Part shown: one piece after another, positions 11,244-21,464 of the stretch
How the letters are laid out: each line of letters starts with the position of its first letter
Position numbering within the stretch: position 1 is the stretch's first letter
NCBI RefSeq assembly: GCF_030864355.1
Contig: NC_083395.1
Location: forward strand, 2,542,001 to 2,606,000
Direction: 5' to 3'
Length of the DNA: 64,000 nucleotides
Source: Cutaneotrichosporon cavernicola
Taxonomy: Eukaryota > Basidiomycota > Tremellomycetes > Trichosporonales > Trichosporonaceae
Notes under the pieces: generated by a model
The model's input: only the letters and a program-made list of their open reading frames with translations
Told to the model about the DNA's origin: nothing
Databases searched by the model: none
Program-made: the position numbers and the translations under genes

Positions 11244-12648
11244 ATGTCTAGCATTCCCAACGACCTCGGCGACGCCGTGCTCATCAGCCTGCCTACTCTG
11301 CTCCGCAACGGCGACTTTCCCAACCCCGTTATCATGGCTGACAAGGTCAACCTCGATGGCGTCCCGTTTATCGAAATCAATTCCCACCGCCTAACCTACA
11401 AGAACCACCATATCATCGGGCTTATCGACTTATCAGGAAACATCGATGGTATTTGGGGAATTGCAGGTACATCATTCCCTCCGTCCACCGTTGATTCCAG
11501 TGCCGTTAGACCCGGACGAGCCTACCCCAGCTCTGATGCTCACTGAAACAGACTCGTGCATCATCGACCCTTCCTCTTATCCGGGAATCGTGGACCTCGT
11601 ATTCGGGTATGCCGACGCCAAGGCCCGCCTCGCCCTCTGGGGCACCCATCCGGCCCTCCAGGACCATCTCAACAGCCACTACTATAAGCACGTGGTTAAG
11701 AAGTGCAACGGCTTTACCTCGACCTCTGGCAAACCGCTTCCAATTGCGTCTCGCGGAGTGCCTACACTCGGGGGGGAATTTGAGCTGTTCAGCAACATTA
11801 CCCACTACTGCCGCGTGTTCGACCTCGATTCGACGTGCGACCTAGAGTTGGTGAACGGCCTGCTGACCTCGGGACGTGTCTGCACCCTACGCGCGTACAA
11901 CAATACCGACATCAGCCAGCTCAAAGTCCCCCCCTCAGTCGTTCTCAAATGCAACTGCGTCCCTTCACCAGACACGCCGGAACACTGGACTGGCACTTTC
12001 AATCTCACTCCACCCGGTAGAGTCCCCGCAACCGTGCGCTTGGTGTACAACGTGAAGTATGCTTGGGCGGATGCGCTCTTTGTGTCGATGATGGGTATCG
12101 AGACTCTCCCCGAGAGCGTCAAGGAGCTCGTCGTACACTTCAAGTTTGTTCCTGGAGAGCGCCCTCGCTACTTTCTCTGCGAGGCTACCGCGCCTGGCTC
12201 ACACAAAATCGTCTCGGCCCACAGCACGACTGCCCCGATTCCAGAGCTCAAGGATAACGAGCACCTCGACCTGGTCTTCTTTCCCTGGTTGATTGACAGC
12301 AGTCTCTTCAAGAACATTGTCAAGCTGTACCGTCCAGGGCTGAAGATTACCCTGGTCGGTCTAGACGAGTTTGACGGGGCCCGTGAGGCTGACGCTGCCG
12401 GGGACCCCGCTTGGGAGGCCATTTACGACTCTCTTCCGTGGCAGGGATTTATGCCTCCTCTCCGTCCTCGTCCCTCTTTCACCTCGGTCGCGGACACGTT
12501 CGTTGACGATCTCGTCAAGACCTTGCATCGGAAGAAGAAGGCTCAAGCGCGTCGCGACGTGCGCGTGCTCACCTCGACAGAGTATCTCAAGCTTGGACAT
12601 GACGATGAGGAGGATTGGTGGCCGACAGGCCAGCCCCCGGGGTGCTAG
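11244..12648 (+). CDS. F-box-like/LRR-like family protein (family member C), spliced
   Basis: Two exons, 11244-11448 and 11501-12648, around a 52-nt intron; 450 residues. The first exon encodes 68 residues not found in other members (FIEINSHRLTYKNHHIIGLI), so this gene has gained a new N-terminus or begins within exon 2. From residue about 90 the family block appears in divergent form (IDPSSYPGIVDLVFGYAD, LALWGTHPALQDHL). It is followed by YCRVFDLDSTCDLE, VKELVVHFKFVPGERP, LKITLVGLDEFDG and the C-terminal VRVLTSTEYLKLGHDDEEDW. The strand order is the same as in the intronless paralogues. No function is known. The extra exon makes it the most structurally distinct of the canonical members. Confidence 0.72.
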
Positions 12649-12972
12649 AGGTATGTATAGTCGCTTGGTTGATAGCACAGCGTGGGTGATGTGACATCAG
12701 AGAGTAAATGGCCCTTTGGCGGTCGGGGATTCGGGAGATATACGAGGTATGGGGTCCCAAAGGATTTAAGGATTTGTATAAAAACTACGTTATCTTTTGG
12801 ACAAAAGTGTTCCACTCGTAAGTCCTGCTGATCATGTTAACCTTGGCGCCAGTGTCGAAAACCCCTGCTTCCCGCACCTTTGCAGCATTGTCTGCATTCT
12901 TGACACTATTCGGCCCTATTCGCTAATGTTATCTACAGTAGGGACCAGCACAGATTCGAGTAGAGCACGCGC

Positions 12973-13728
12973 TCAGAAAGGCACGCCGACGGGCGAGGTC
13001 GTCCAGACCTGGTTAGTGTTTCCGGCGCCGCAACCCCAAACCTGGAGCGGGTTACCGTTCCAAGTCTGGCCGTTGGGGAGGTCAAGGCAAAGCCCGCGAC
13101 CCTGCGATCAGCTTGTCCTACACTCACTCACCGTCATGGCGATACGGTTATCGTCGGTGTACCACCATTCCTGGCGGAGGCTGCGGTTGCAACGGCCAAT
13201 CGTAACCTGTCCGCCATTCTTCTCTCCCTATCAGCTCAGTTACTTGCACACTCACCCTCAATAGCCTCGAGGCAGAGGGCAGTGTCGCCGACCATGATCT
13301 GGCCATTACCGCGCGACAGGCGGAAACGCTGCGCCGGAGTCGCGTTGCAGTCCCAGCTACTGTCAGGTGGGGAGATGGGGCACTCACATCCGGACCTGGG
13401 TGCCGGGCTCGAGCTTGCCGCCGGCAATGTCGACACACTTGCCCTTGTTGCCGTTGGGGTGGATGAAGACGAGGTCGTTACGCTCCGGACCACCGGGGCC
13501 ACACGGGCCGCCGATGCAGGGCTTGTGGCCGTGGTCGTAGTCGTGGCAGTCACCCTTGTCGCCGTGGCCGTGGCCGTCACCCTTGTGACCGCCACCGCCA
13601 CCCTTGTAAGCGTCGTAGTCGCGCTTGTGGCTCTCGTAGTATCCCTCGACGTCGCGCTTCGCCTCACAGACAGGCACCGGGGTCGCGATCGCGAGGCCGA
13701 GGAGGACGGTGTAGAGAATAGCGAGCAT
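12973..13728 (-). CDS. Secreted ricin-B-type (beta-trefoil) lectin-like protein
   Basis: Four exons: 13388-13728, 13256-13359, 13132-13223 and 12973-13101. The introns are only 28, 32 and 30 nt; all junctions keep phase and the protein has 221 residues. A signal peptide is clear (MLAILYTVLLGLAIATPVPV). A Gly/His/Asp-rich linker follows at residues 30-80 (repeats of HGHGDKGD character). The rest is a beta-trefoil with Q-x-W-type repeats: CVDIAGGKLEPGTQVRISWDC, QRFRLSRGNGQIMVGD with CLEA, then RCNRSLRQEWWYT, and CLDLPNGQTWNGNPLQVWGC ending NTNQVWTT. The paired CLD...Q-x-W pattern is characteristic of ricin-B lectin domains, which bind sugars. No enzyme domain is attached, so a secreted carbohydrate-binding protein is the simplest reading. 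Confidence 0.85.
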
Positions 13729-13810
13729 GTTAGTTGAAGCTGGTAGGGGTTGCTGTTGGAGGTGGGTGTTGGAGGTGGGTGCTGTTGATGCTGAGAGGGA
13801 TGGAGTTGGG

Positions 13811-13818
13811 AATATATA
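13811..13818 (-). promoter_or_regulatory. TATA box of the ricin-B lectin gene
   Basis: On the minus strand this reads TATATATT, about 85 nt upstream of the start codon at 13728. The intervening leader is C/A-rich and free of ATG. Position and context fit a TATA element for a highly expressed secreted protein. Confidence 0.55.
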
Positions 13819-14316
13819 CCCCTCTGACCCTCTGACCTTCTGGGGAGGCCAGCACCGCTTCCGCCACAACCACTGTCATCGATCTCGAGAACACGGTCGC
13901 ACGCGTCCACGCTCACATGATGCCATTGTGCCGTCGTCGGCGGCCTAGGTGTACGGCTGGTTCCGAATCACACAGCGGAGGTGTGGCTGGGATCTGGTCT
14001 GTTTCGACCAGTGGGAAGGGAAGTTACCGTCTCGACATCATGCGCATTCAACATTACTTCTGTATTTGCAAAAGCCAGGACCTCACCATGTGATCGGTGA
14101 CTCTTCATCCATCGCTTGGCAAGTAGGCAGACTGTCCGGCAACGCGTTTGGGAGCTGCATTGCTCACAAATAGTGGCTCTCATCCGAGGTCCGGCAAAAA
14201 CGGCAAATTACCGTGCCTGCGTTGGTCATGATTCCCGCCGAGATTTCGGCGTCGATCACTCAACACGCTCATATCATGATGCACATTCTTGCACTGTCCA
14301 CATCACTTCGAAAGTC

Positions 14317-15533
14317 ATGATGACGCCTAACGGTAACGACAGCGGAGACGACCTTGGCGGCCTCAACGGTATGGCAGATGCCGTCCTGTCTCCGTGCCCC
14401 GAGTCCGAGAGCAACACTCAACGTTCGTCTTCGGTGTTGACATCGGGACGCTCTGCTGGCAAGATTTTGGAGGCCTTTGACACGGCCGAAGGCGTTGGCG
14501 CGCGTGTCCTGCGTTCTATTGGGACACCGGCGCTATGGAATCTCTCGCCTTTCCTCATCCTCGACCACGCGAGTGTGGGCCAAGGCGCCGGGTTTCCCGA
14601 CCACCCGCACCGCGGGATGGCGACCGTGACCTACGTGCTAGAGGGGTGAGTTTGAGTCATGCGAAAGTCCCGCTGACGCACAGCACGATGCAGCACGAAG
14701 ACTTTATGGGTAACTACGGTCGGCTGTCGCGCGGCGACGTGCAGTGGATGACTGCCGGGCGTGGGGTCGTGCATGCCGAGATGCCGGTTGTGGATCCGGC
14801 CCATCCTGTGGATGCCGTCGCTCTGCAGTTGTGGCTCGATTTGCCGGCCGCAAAGAAGATGGTCAAGCCGAGCTACAAGGAGAAGAAGGCCGACGCGCTA
14901 GCACGCGCGACGTTCCCCGGCGGAAACGTGGTTGTCGTGAGCGGCCAGAGCCACGGCGCGGTTGGACCAATCAGGCCCATCGCCGGTTGTTGGTTCCTCG
15001 ACTTTACGCTGGAAGCCGGCGGCGAGGTGTGGCAGCCGATCCCTGAAGGATGGACTGCGTGCATCTACGTCCTCGAGGGCGCTGTGGCAGTCGGTGACGC
15101 AGGAAAGGAAGTGGCTAAACAGAACGTCTGCGTCCTCTCCGCTGTGGTTGGGGAGGAGGGTGTGCAGATACGTTCGCGTCCGCGCTCAGGGAGCCGCTTC
15201 GTCCTCATTGCCGGCGAGCCGCTTGACCAGCCGATGGTCCTACAGGGTCCCTTTGTCTCCACGAGCCGGGACGGCGCAGCACAGGCACTCCGCGACTACC
15301 AGAGTGGAAGGAACGGGTTCGAAAAGGCACTGGGCTGGCGTAGCGACATTGGGAAGGATGTGGGCATGGTGCGCCGCAAGCCTCGCCGGAAGGGAGAGGA
15401 GGAGTGGGAGGAGCGCGACCCTCGCGAGAAGGGACGTGGAGGGAAGCGGCGCGAGGACAAGGACGACAGCGAGGTGGACGCAGGAAGAGGAGGAAGCAAA
15501 GGCAAGGGCAATGGCAGGAGCGGCCGGCGGTAA
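14317..15533 (+). CDS. Pirin-family protein with basic C-terminal tail
   Basis: Two exons, 14317-14645 and 14684-15533, with a 38-nt intron; 392 residues. The N-terminal cupin contains the pirin signatures: FLILDHASVG, then FPDHPHRGMATVTYVLEG and, after the junction, MQHEDFMGN, GDVQWMTAGRGVVHAEMP. These hold the three His and one Glu that bind the metal (H, H, H of the DHPHRG/QHED region and E of HAEMP). The second cupin half follows (IYVLEGAVAVGD, IAGEPLDQPMVLQGPFV). Fungal pirins average about 300 residues. Here ~55 extra residues, almost all Lys/Arg/Glu/Asp (KPRRKGEEEWEERD), end the protein and could carry a nuclear localisation signal. Pirins are iron-binding nuclear cofactors or quercetinase-like enzymes; which applies is unknown. 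Confidence 0.88.
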
Positions 15534-15846
15534 AGACTAGATAGAAATTACACGTGTTGTTGTACCGCAACGGCGAATACGACAGTGTCGCTGTCGCTCG
15601 GGCTACGACCCGCCCACTGCGAGCATTAGTCCAACCGCACTTTCATGGCGTCCCTGTCCCTTGAGGGCCGTGTTGTGACCAGCCAGAGTGGAAAGTGGGA
15701 GTGTTAACCCGAGAAGAGACGCCAGGCTAGTGGGATTCTTCGCTCAGACTGACAGGACCCCCAACACGGAAGTCCGTGCTTTGAACGCAACAAAGTGATC
15801 TTGTATCTTATCATGTTGCTGCGTCGTCAGGGCAGAACCATTGGTA

Positions 15847-17283
15847 TTACTCACTACATAACGTCGTCTCCAGAGTCGTGTCACACGGCTTCCCGCTCGC
15901 CCGCGCCTCGGCCTCCCATTCCTGGCTGTCCATGGCCCGCACGTTGGCAAAGCGCTCCATCCACTCCAGGCCGTGGTACTTACGTACCTTTTCCGCGACC
16001 ATATCCAGGAACTTGTCCCTCAAGATTGTGCACAGTTCGTCCCAGTACCAGGACTGGTACGACTGGGTCCTTCCGTCGGCCGTCTTGTTCTTGGCCATAT
16101 CCTCATCGGGCCTGAATGCCACTTTCGCAACGCCAAGAGCCAGGCTAGAGGCCGGGTCGATTCCCACAACCGTCAGCCGCGTGGTTGCGAGGTTGGGAAC
16201 AAGTTTCTCAATCATGTCTGCAAGAATACCACACGGGCGACTGTGTGGTATCGCCTCTGGCGTGTTCTCGTTGTAGTGTTTCAGGACCACCACAACGTCC
16301 CGCAGGCCGTAGTATGGCACGAACCCCCGGATTACCTGGCCCTCGTGTGGCGAGTGTGCATAGATTCTCACCCACAAGGTCAAGCGGCGCACGTCCCACG
16401 GGTACGCCGAGATCAGTGCGAGCGGACCCCGGTTGGATGCCAGGTTCAGAAACGTGTTGCCTTCCCTCCAATGGTACCTGTTATGGAGGGAGATGTCGAG
16501 GAGGAGGTTGTGGCAGGAGATATTTACGTCGTACATCTGCTCATACTTATCCGGGAACGCACGCACGGTATGGGGGTTCAGGCGGAGGTGTTCGAGCGCG
16601 GCCGACACGTTGCCTTCGATGTCGAGGACCTTCGTGGTCTTGAGGGCCTCATTGCACCATTCCTTGGCGCGGTTCACGCGAGGCTCAGAACGTCCGGCTT
16701 CCTTACCCCCCATCGGCTTAAAAGGAGAGATCCGTCGGTCGGAATTGTTCCATTCGAACCAGGAAATCCAGTCGATGTGGTAGTCCACCGAGGCCTCATG
16801 GAACGCGAAGCCGGGGATACGAAGATTGTGTACCGGCTCACACCACTTCTGCGCCGCGATAGTGTGTAAGTGGAGATTGTCTCGCGTCCCATACCGCTTC
16901 GGCGCCGTCATAGTGTAAAAGTGGTGTCCTACCTCTCGATCGTCTTTCGGCTCACTGATGACGAGGTGTGCGCAGAGGCGTGCGTCAACGCGCCGCCGCG
17001 TCGAGTGGCTGGTGGCGCGCAGCAATAAGAGGGAGCTGTATGGGGCCAGCTGGATTATGTTGTCGAGAATGGTCGGGTAGGCCTGCGAGTCGAGCACGTT
17101 GAGTGCGCCTGTCTTGGCATCCCTGCCAGGGTCGGCCCCCGTCGTGGGTCCGGGTGGCCAACCTGCTTGAGCGTCTGGGATCTGGACATGCGCAGCTTCA
17201 TCGACGATATCCGAGCTGGGCGCGCTGGGTGGTCCCGAGGCCTTGAGCCTGACCAGTCTGCGTTGAAAAATCTTGTTGAACAT
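15847..17283 (-). CDS. F-box-like/LRR-like family protein (family member D)
   Basis: A single exon of 478 residues from ATG 17283. The family N-terminal block begins at residue 64 (LDSQAYPTILDNIIQLAP, LLLLRATSHSTRRRVDARLCAHLVI). A basic, Pro-rich 60-residue leader precedes it. The middle motifs are WCNEALKTTKVLDIEGNV, NPHTVRAF, VRRLTLWVRIYA, LRDVVVVLKHY and ATTRLTVVGIDP. The C-terminal block reads VRAMDSQEWEAEARASG. Its start lies 333 bp from the start of member E on the other strand, with a tRNA gene between them, so the two form a head-to-head pair. It is among the best-preserved members, and its strand motifs most clearly show the LRR-like rhythm. Function is not known. Confidence 0.8.
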   Translation of the reverse strand: MFNKIFQRRLVRLKASGPPSAPSSDIVDEAAHVQIPDAQAGWPPGPTTGADPGRDAKTGALNVLDSQAYPTILDNIIQLAPYSSLLLLRATSHSTRRRVDARLCAHLVISEPKDDREVGHHFYTMTAPKRYGTRDNLHLHTIAAQKWCEPVHNLRIPGFAFHEASVDYHIDWISWFEWNNSDRRISPFKPMGGKEAGRSEPRVNRAKEWCNEALKTTKVLDIEGNVSAALEHLRLNPHTVRAFPDKYEQMYDVNISCHNLLLDISLHNRYHWREGNTFLNLASNRGPLALISAYPWDVRRLTLWVRIYAHSPHEGQVIRGFVPYYGLRDVVVVLKHYNENTPEAIPHSRPCGILADMIEKLVPNLATTRLTVVGIDPASSLALGVAKVAFRPDEDMAKNKTADGRTQSYQSWYWDELCTILRDKFLDMVAEKVRKYHGLEWMERFANVRAMDSQEWEAEARASGKPCDTTLETTLCSE

Positions 17284-17398
17284 GTTATGAAGTTGTGATG
17301 TTGCGATGCATCGCCTCGAAGAACAGCAGGGTCCACAGGGTAAGCGGGGTGGTCATTCAAATTCCTTGTTGTTTGTGGACGCAAAAAGAAATCATTTA

Positions 17399-17494
17399 CG
17401 ATGACAGAGAGATTCGAACTCTCGAGCCCGAAGGCACGACCTCAGTTGTGAAAACTATAGCAAGGTCGCGGAATAACCACTATCCGATGTCACC
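17399..17494 (-). tRNA. tRNA with long variable arm, probably tRNA-Ser(GCT), intron-containing
   Basis: A 96-nt cloverleaf on the minus strand. The acceptor arms GGTGACA and TGTCATC pair (one G-T). The T arm is GAGAG-TTCGAAT-CTCTC. The variable arm is a stem-loop (GCC-TTCG-GGC), which marks a class II tRNA (Ser or Leu). The anticodon stem CGACC/GGTCG encloses 22 nt, so 15 nt would be intron if the loop is TT-GCT-A. GCT then reads AGC/AGT serine codons. The D arm and the exact intron boundary are less certain, so the isotype call is weaker than the tRNA call. Confidence 0.7.
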
Positions 17495-17615
17495 TGTTCA
17501 ACTCCGTTTACCGCCGCAGACTGACGACACGTGACCCTTATGGCCACCGAGTTGAAGAGTCTTCGTCAACAATGCTCCGTCAACTCACCATCACTCCATT
17601 GCCCACTCAACAACG

Positions 17616-18905
17616 ATGCCCGCCCCACAACCACCACAGAGCAAACCCGCATACCCGCGCCCAGCGCCATATAACCTCCATGGTCGACGAAAACGCAAGC
17701 GAAAGGACGCGGTGCCGCATCCACCGCGGAAGCCCGAACCAGCCGCAATCGACTCTGTGATGCTCCCGCACATTGTCGAGCGGATCTTGGAGCTCGCACC
17801 GCACGAAGCCCTCGTGGTATTAAGGGGTGTGAACCGTGCCCTCCGGGAGCGCGCCGATGCGCGGCTGGCAGAACACATTGTCCTCCGCGCACCCCATCCC
17901 CTCAAGATGCACGGCGTCTACATTCACTCGCGAGGGCAGCTCCCGACAGAGTTTTACGGGTCTGTCAGTGACGACATCAAGCTTCCCGGCTTTGCGTTTT
18001 TCGACGGTAACGCTCGCGAACCCTACTCGGCCGCGGTACAGGAGCGTGAGAAGCTTACCAACCACAACTATAAACCGGCCCGGCCAAGGGAGCACCGCCC
18101 ACTGTCACTTCCTGCCCGCCTACTTCTGAACCAAAAGGAAAGAGAAGAGAAAGAGGAGCGAGAGCGGCGGAGTAAGCTCACCGCGCGCGCGAGGGACTGG
18201 TGTCTAGCTGCTCTCGCTCACACGCGCGCTTTCGACTTGCATGGATTCAATGCAAAAGTCCTCCCCATGTTCTACGCATTGGAGAAGCATACGGGCAATG
18301 TCGAGGTCGTGCGCGTCGCCAACGACTGCGGCTTACGTTCCACAGACTGGCCGGGGGAAAGCGCACATCACTTGATCACGTCCATTGATGTGCGGACGCC
18401 CTGGCCCCACTTCGCTCCTCAGCCAAGTTACTCGATGCGAACAATGACGTTGTTCATCGACGTTCCAGCAAGGAGAAAGAGTGCTGCCCGGGTCCACTGT
18501 TACGACCCCTCTATGTGTGTGAGCGACATCACGGTGGTTTTGCGGGCCGTTCCCGCCACTTCGCCCCCTCTTCACGGTCCCCTCCAGGAGTTTGGGGTTC
18601 TGCTCTGGAGTGGCCGCGTGTATGAATGCGCAACAGAACCCCGAATCACGTTTGTCAACATCTCCAAAGACACGCAGTTCGCCGTCGGGCTGGAGCTCGA
18701 GGATGATCAAGGTGCCAACGGAGGCTACGAGGCGGCGTTCATGCGTGCGCTTGAGCAATGTGCGATCCGCCAGTTTGAACCTCTACACTTCCCAGCGGTA
18801 GATCCGGTGGAAGTCTTGCACCGTTGCGTACGTGTGCTGAGTATGGAGGACTGGATGGCCGAGGCGTCCAAAGACGACCGCGAGGCCTGCTTGACATTCT
18901 GGTAG
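17616..18905 (+). CDS. F-box-like/LRR-like family protein (family member E)
   Basis: A single exon of 429 residues. It opens with a basic cluster (GRRKRKRKD, residues 23-31) that could be a nuclear localisation signal. The family block follows at residues 45-92 (IDSVMLPHIVERILELAP, LVVLRGVNRALRERADARLAEHIVL); the Leu-Pro here is the closest of all members to a classical F-box opening. A charged insert (KEREEKEERERRSK) precedes the middle block WCLAALAHTRAFDLHG. Then come VEVVRVAND, MRTMTLFIDVPA, VSDITVVLRAV and RITFVNISKD, ending VRVLSMEDWMAEASKD. It is transcribed away from member D across a tRNA gene. A substrate-adaptor role is inferred only from the F-box resemblance. Confidence 0.8.
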   Translation: MPAPQPPQSKPAYPRPAPYNLHGRRKRKRKDAVPHPPRKPEPAAIDSVMLPHIVERILELAPHEALVVLRGVNRALRERADARLAEHIVLRAPHPLKMHGVYIHSRGQLPTEFYGSVSDDIKLPGFAFFDGNAREPYSAAVQEREKLTNHNYKPARPREHRPLSLPARLLLNQKEREEKEERERRSKLTARARDWCLAALAHTRAFDLHGFNAKVLPMFYALEKHTGNVEVVRVANDCGLRSTDWPGESAHHLITSIDVRTPWPHFAPQPSYSMRTMTLFIDVPARRKSAARVHCYDPSMCVSDITVVLRAVPATSPPLHGPLQEFGVLLWSGRVYECATEPRITFVNISKDTQFAVGLELEDDQGANGGYEAAFMRALEQCAIRQFEPLHFPAVDPVEVLHRCVRVLSMEDWMAEASKDDREACLTFW

Positions 18906-18949
18906 AAGGGTTAGGGGCGCCCGTCTACGATGCTGCAATCGGATTATGC

Positions 18950-19560
18950 AGCCACAGCGGTACGTCTGAAGCTTTGCATTCCATTATCCAGTCTGTCTAC
19001 TGTAACGTCCAAGAACCCAGGTCTGCCGTTAACGCATCCTCGCCTCGGACACACATGGCTGGCGTTGTAGTTGGGACACTTCCACACCACACCTGGATCG
19101 GTGCGCCACTGTCCCGCTCGAGGCACATGTGGCCCGTCTGCATACTTATCCCGTCGAACTGGTACGTGTTCTCCCAGTGTAGGATCCACGCTTCGCGCAC
19201 GTTCGATCGGCACTTGCTTCACATAACGGCAGTGCCGTTGGGCAGCCCAGGATGGAGTAGCTGGAGTGTAACCACGGTTTTGGAATGAATTTAGAGATTA
19301 TGGGATGTCAATCAGGCACCAACCACAGGCGTAAAAACACTTCGTGACGAGCGACGCGGATTGTTCCATCGCCAATTAAGAGCCTGCGGCGGTTGAAAAG
19401 CGGAAGTGTCGGCTTTCTCCAAGGTGTTGGATGCCCATGCCTCGATAGTACCAGCCAAACCTTGGCGGGAAGACAGCGACAGGGCAGACGATATGGAGCC
19501 ACGCATTCCACGGCCATGTCTGATGCGCTTTCGGGCATCTAATCTCCTGATCTCTTGCCC
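18950..19560 (-). pseudogene. Decayed ricin-B-type lectin gene
   Basis: No intact frame, but minus-strand fragments in different frames follow the order of the lectin at 12973-13728. Around 19370-19480 there is GTIEAWASNTLEKA followed by an F-x-x-x-x-G-x-L-I-G-D-type stretch; around 19250 PNGTAV then a stop; and at 19040-19200 NVREAWILHWENTYQFDG with MCLERDSGAPIQVW. At that last Q-x-W the frame breaks: the strand carries an extra copy of a five-base TGTGG unit, after which KCPNYNAS continues in another frame. The frameshift plus an in-frame stop argue for a pseudogene. It lies between member E and the MFS carrier. Confidence 0.5.
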
Positions 19561-19797
19561 GTCGCATGGTCGTGGCAGATACTGACTCCAAACGATTTTT
19601 GGAAGGCTCCACTTTGTTCATCCACATGCTTATACAACTTCTTCTCCTATTCACACACTCCCCTCTAAATACTATGACAATGCCCTAATATTCCTTGATA
19701 CTTGTTCTCTTGCAAACCTAGCCACTCCCCCCGCCGCTTTCTACGCCCATCACATCCCAAGAGCCCACTCCCAAGCATGTTCCCCTTCGTTGGCTTC

Positions 19798-21464
19798 TTA
19801 TGCCTGGTAGCGGAAACCGGGGTGGTCCTGGAGGATGATCTCGCCGGCGTCGGCGCGGCGGTTCTGGCGCGCGAACCAAATCTTGAAACCGGCCGCAGCG
19901 ACGACAACAAAGCTGTTGAGCCCAACGGTCGACCAAATACCGGTGGGATAGCCCTGCTTTGCCTCCTCCTGCATGAAGAGGACACCGGCGAGGATACCGC
20001 CGACGCCGCCCCAAGCGACGAGGAGGGCGGCGGTGAACGCGCGCTTGGACTGGGAGCGGATCGAGGTCTGGGTCCACGAGAGAACGAGAGGAACGTTCAT
20101 GGTGGCACCGCCATAGGCGAGGAAAGTGCCGGCGTAGCGAGCCTCCTTCTGGTTGTTCTTGAGCTGCGAGAACATGATGGTACCGATGACGAGGATGGTG
20201 GCGCTGAACATGACGGAGGCGGCGCGCTGGCGAGTCTTGTCACACCAGTAGGCGAGGAACATGCCGGGGAAGATGGCCCAGATCTTGGGCGGCGCATACA
20301 GGAGCTGCGAGAGCATGTTGCTGAAGCCCATACCCTGAAGAATGGTCGGGAGGAAGTATGCCATCGAGTAGGCTGAGAGAGTGGTGGCCATAAACATAAT
20401 ACCGAAGATCCAAGGCTGGGGCTCCATGGCGTACTCGCGCATCTTGGCGAGGGTGAGAGGGTCGTGGGTGGCGTCGCCACGGTCGCGCTCAATGCGGGTG
20501 CGGACAATCTCCTTCTCCTCCTCGGTCAGGAACTTGGCACGGTCGGGGAACTCCTGCAGGAAGATGAAGCCGATGATACCAATCATAATGGTCATAAGAC
20601 CCTCAAGGATGAAGATCCAGCGCCAACCCGACTTGCCTGCCGTGCCGTGCATCTGCGAGATTCCCCATGCGAGGATGGAAGAGAGACCGCCAACGGCCGT
20701 CGAGCTAAAGTAGAAAGCAGTGTTGCGAGTCGCCATCTGCTTGCGAGGGTACCAACAGGCGATGAGGTACGCTGCACCGGGGAAGAGGGTCGACTCGAAA
20801 GCGCCGAGGAGAGCACGAAGACCAACAAGACCCTGCCAGCTGTTGAGGAAACCGAAGCACATCTGATAATCAGCGACTGCGAAGAAAAAAATCAAAAAAA
20901 TTCCTCACCATCACGACGCCCCAGAGGAAGCATGAGAGCGAGAGCCAGATCTTGGGACCAAAGTAGCGCAGACCGATCTGGGACTGGATGTCAGTGTTCG
21001 AAACATGGTGCTTTGGCAGGTGTGATGGCCGATTTGTGGCACAGTTCAAATGACTCTAAACGAAGCCTTTTGTTCGTGATACTCACAGGAATTTCCAGAA
21101 TAATGTAGGGGATGAAGAAGATCATTGTGGCAAGCGAGTAGTGGTTGCCGACGTCGAGTTGAAGCTCCTTGTTCATGGCCTTGTCGTTGGCCGCACGCGC
21201 CATCGACAGGTTGGTGCGGTCAATAAGCGAGATACAGTACATGAGTGCTAGGACAGGGATGACGCGGAGGTCGATCTTGCGGACGATGGCCAGGACGACC
21301 TTGGGGTCGAACCCCTCATCGATGTCGGCATAAGTACGGGGGGTGCTGTCGTTGATCTCCGAGGCGGAGTCGCGTGCCTCCTCGATCGACTCGAAGTGCT
21401 TTGCCTTGAACTTCTCGTCGACCGTGTCGTGCGAGTCGTTCCGGATCGGTTGCTGGGCAGACAT
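19798..21464 (-). CDS. MFS transporter, anion:cation symporter (allantoate-permease-like) family
   Basis: Three exons: 21087-21464, 20909-20983 and 19798-20862. The introns are 103 and 46 nt, and the protein has 505 residues. The start at 21464 (MSAQQPIRN) gives a normal ~60-residue cytosolic N-terminus. The family marker is LMYCISLIDRTNLSMARAA in TM1 and the loop after it (D-R-x-N-[LI]), typical of Dal5/Tna1/Vht1-type carriers. Further hydrophobic segments are LATMIFFIPYIILEIP, KIWLSLSCFLWGVV, GLVGLRALLGAFES, a long cytosolic middle loop (FPDRAKFLTEEEKEIV) and WIFGIMFMATTLSAYSMAYF. The end is hydrophilic. Likely substrates of this family are carboxylated nitrogen compounds or vitamins (allantoate, nicotinate, biotin precursors); which one cannot be read from sequence. 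Confidence 0.88.

Noticed and set aside
15973..16869. 298-codon plus-strand frame over member D
   Set aside because: Antisense to a family member whose blocks are intact on the minus strand.
19798..21464. Bacterial-style operon or transposon around the MFS carrier
   Set aside because: No terminal inverted repeats, transposase frames or target-site duplications seen; the gene has normal spliceosomal introns.
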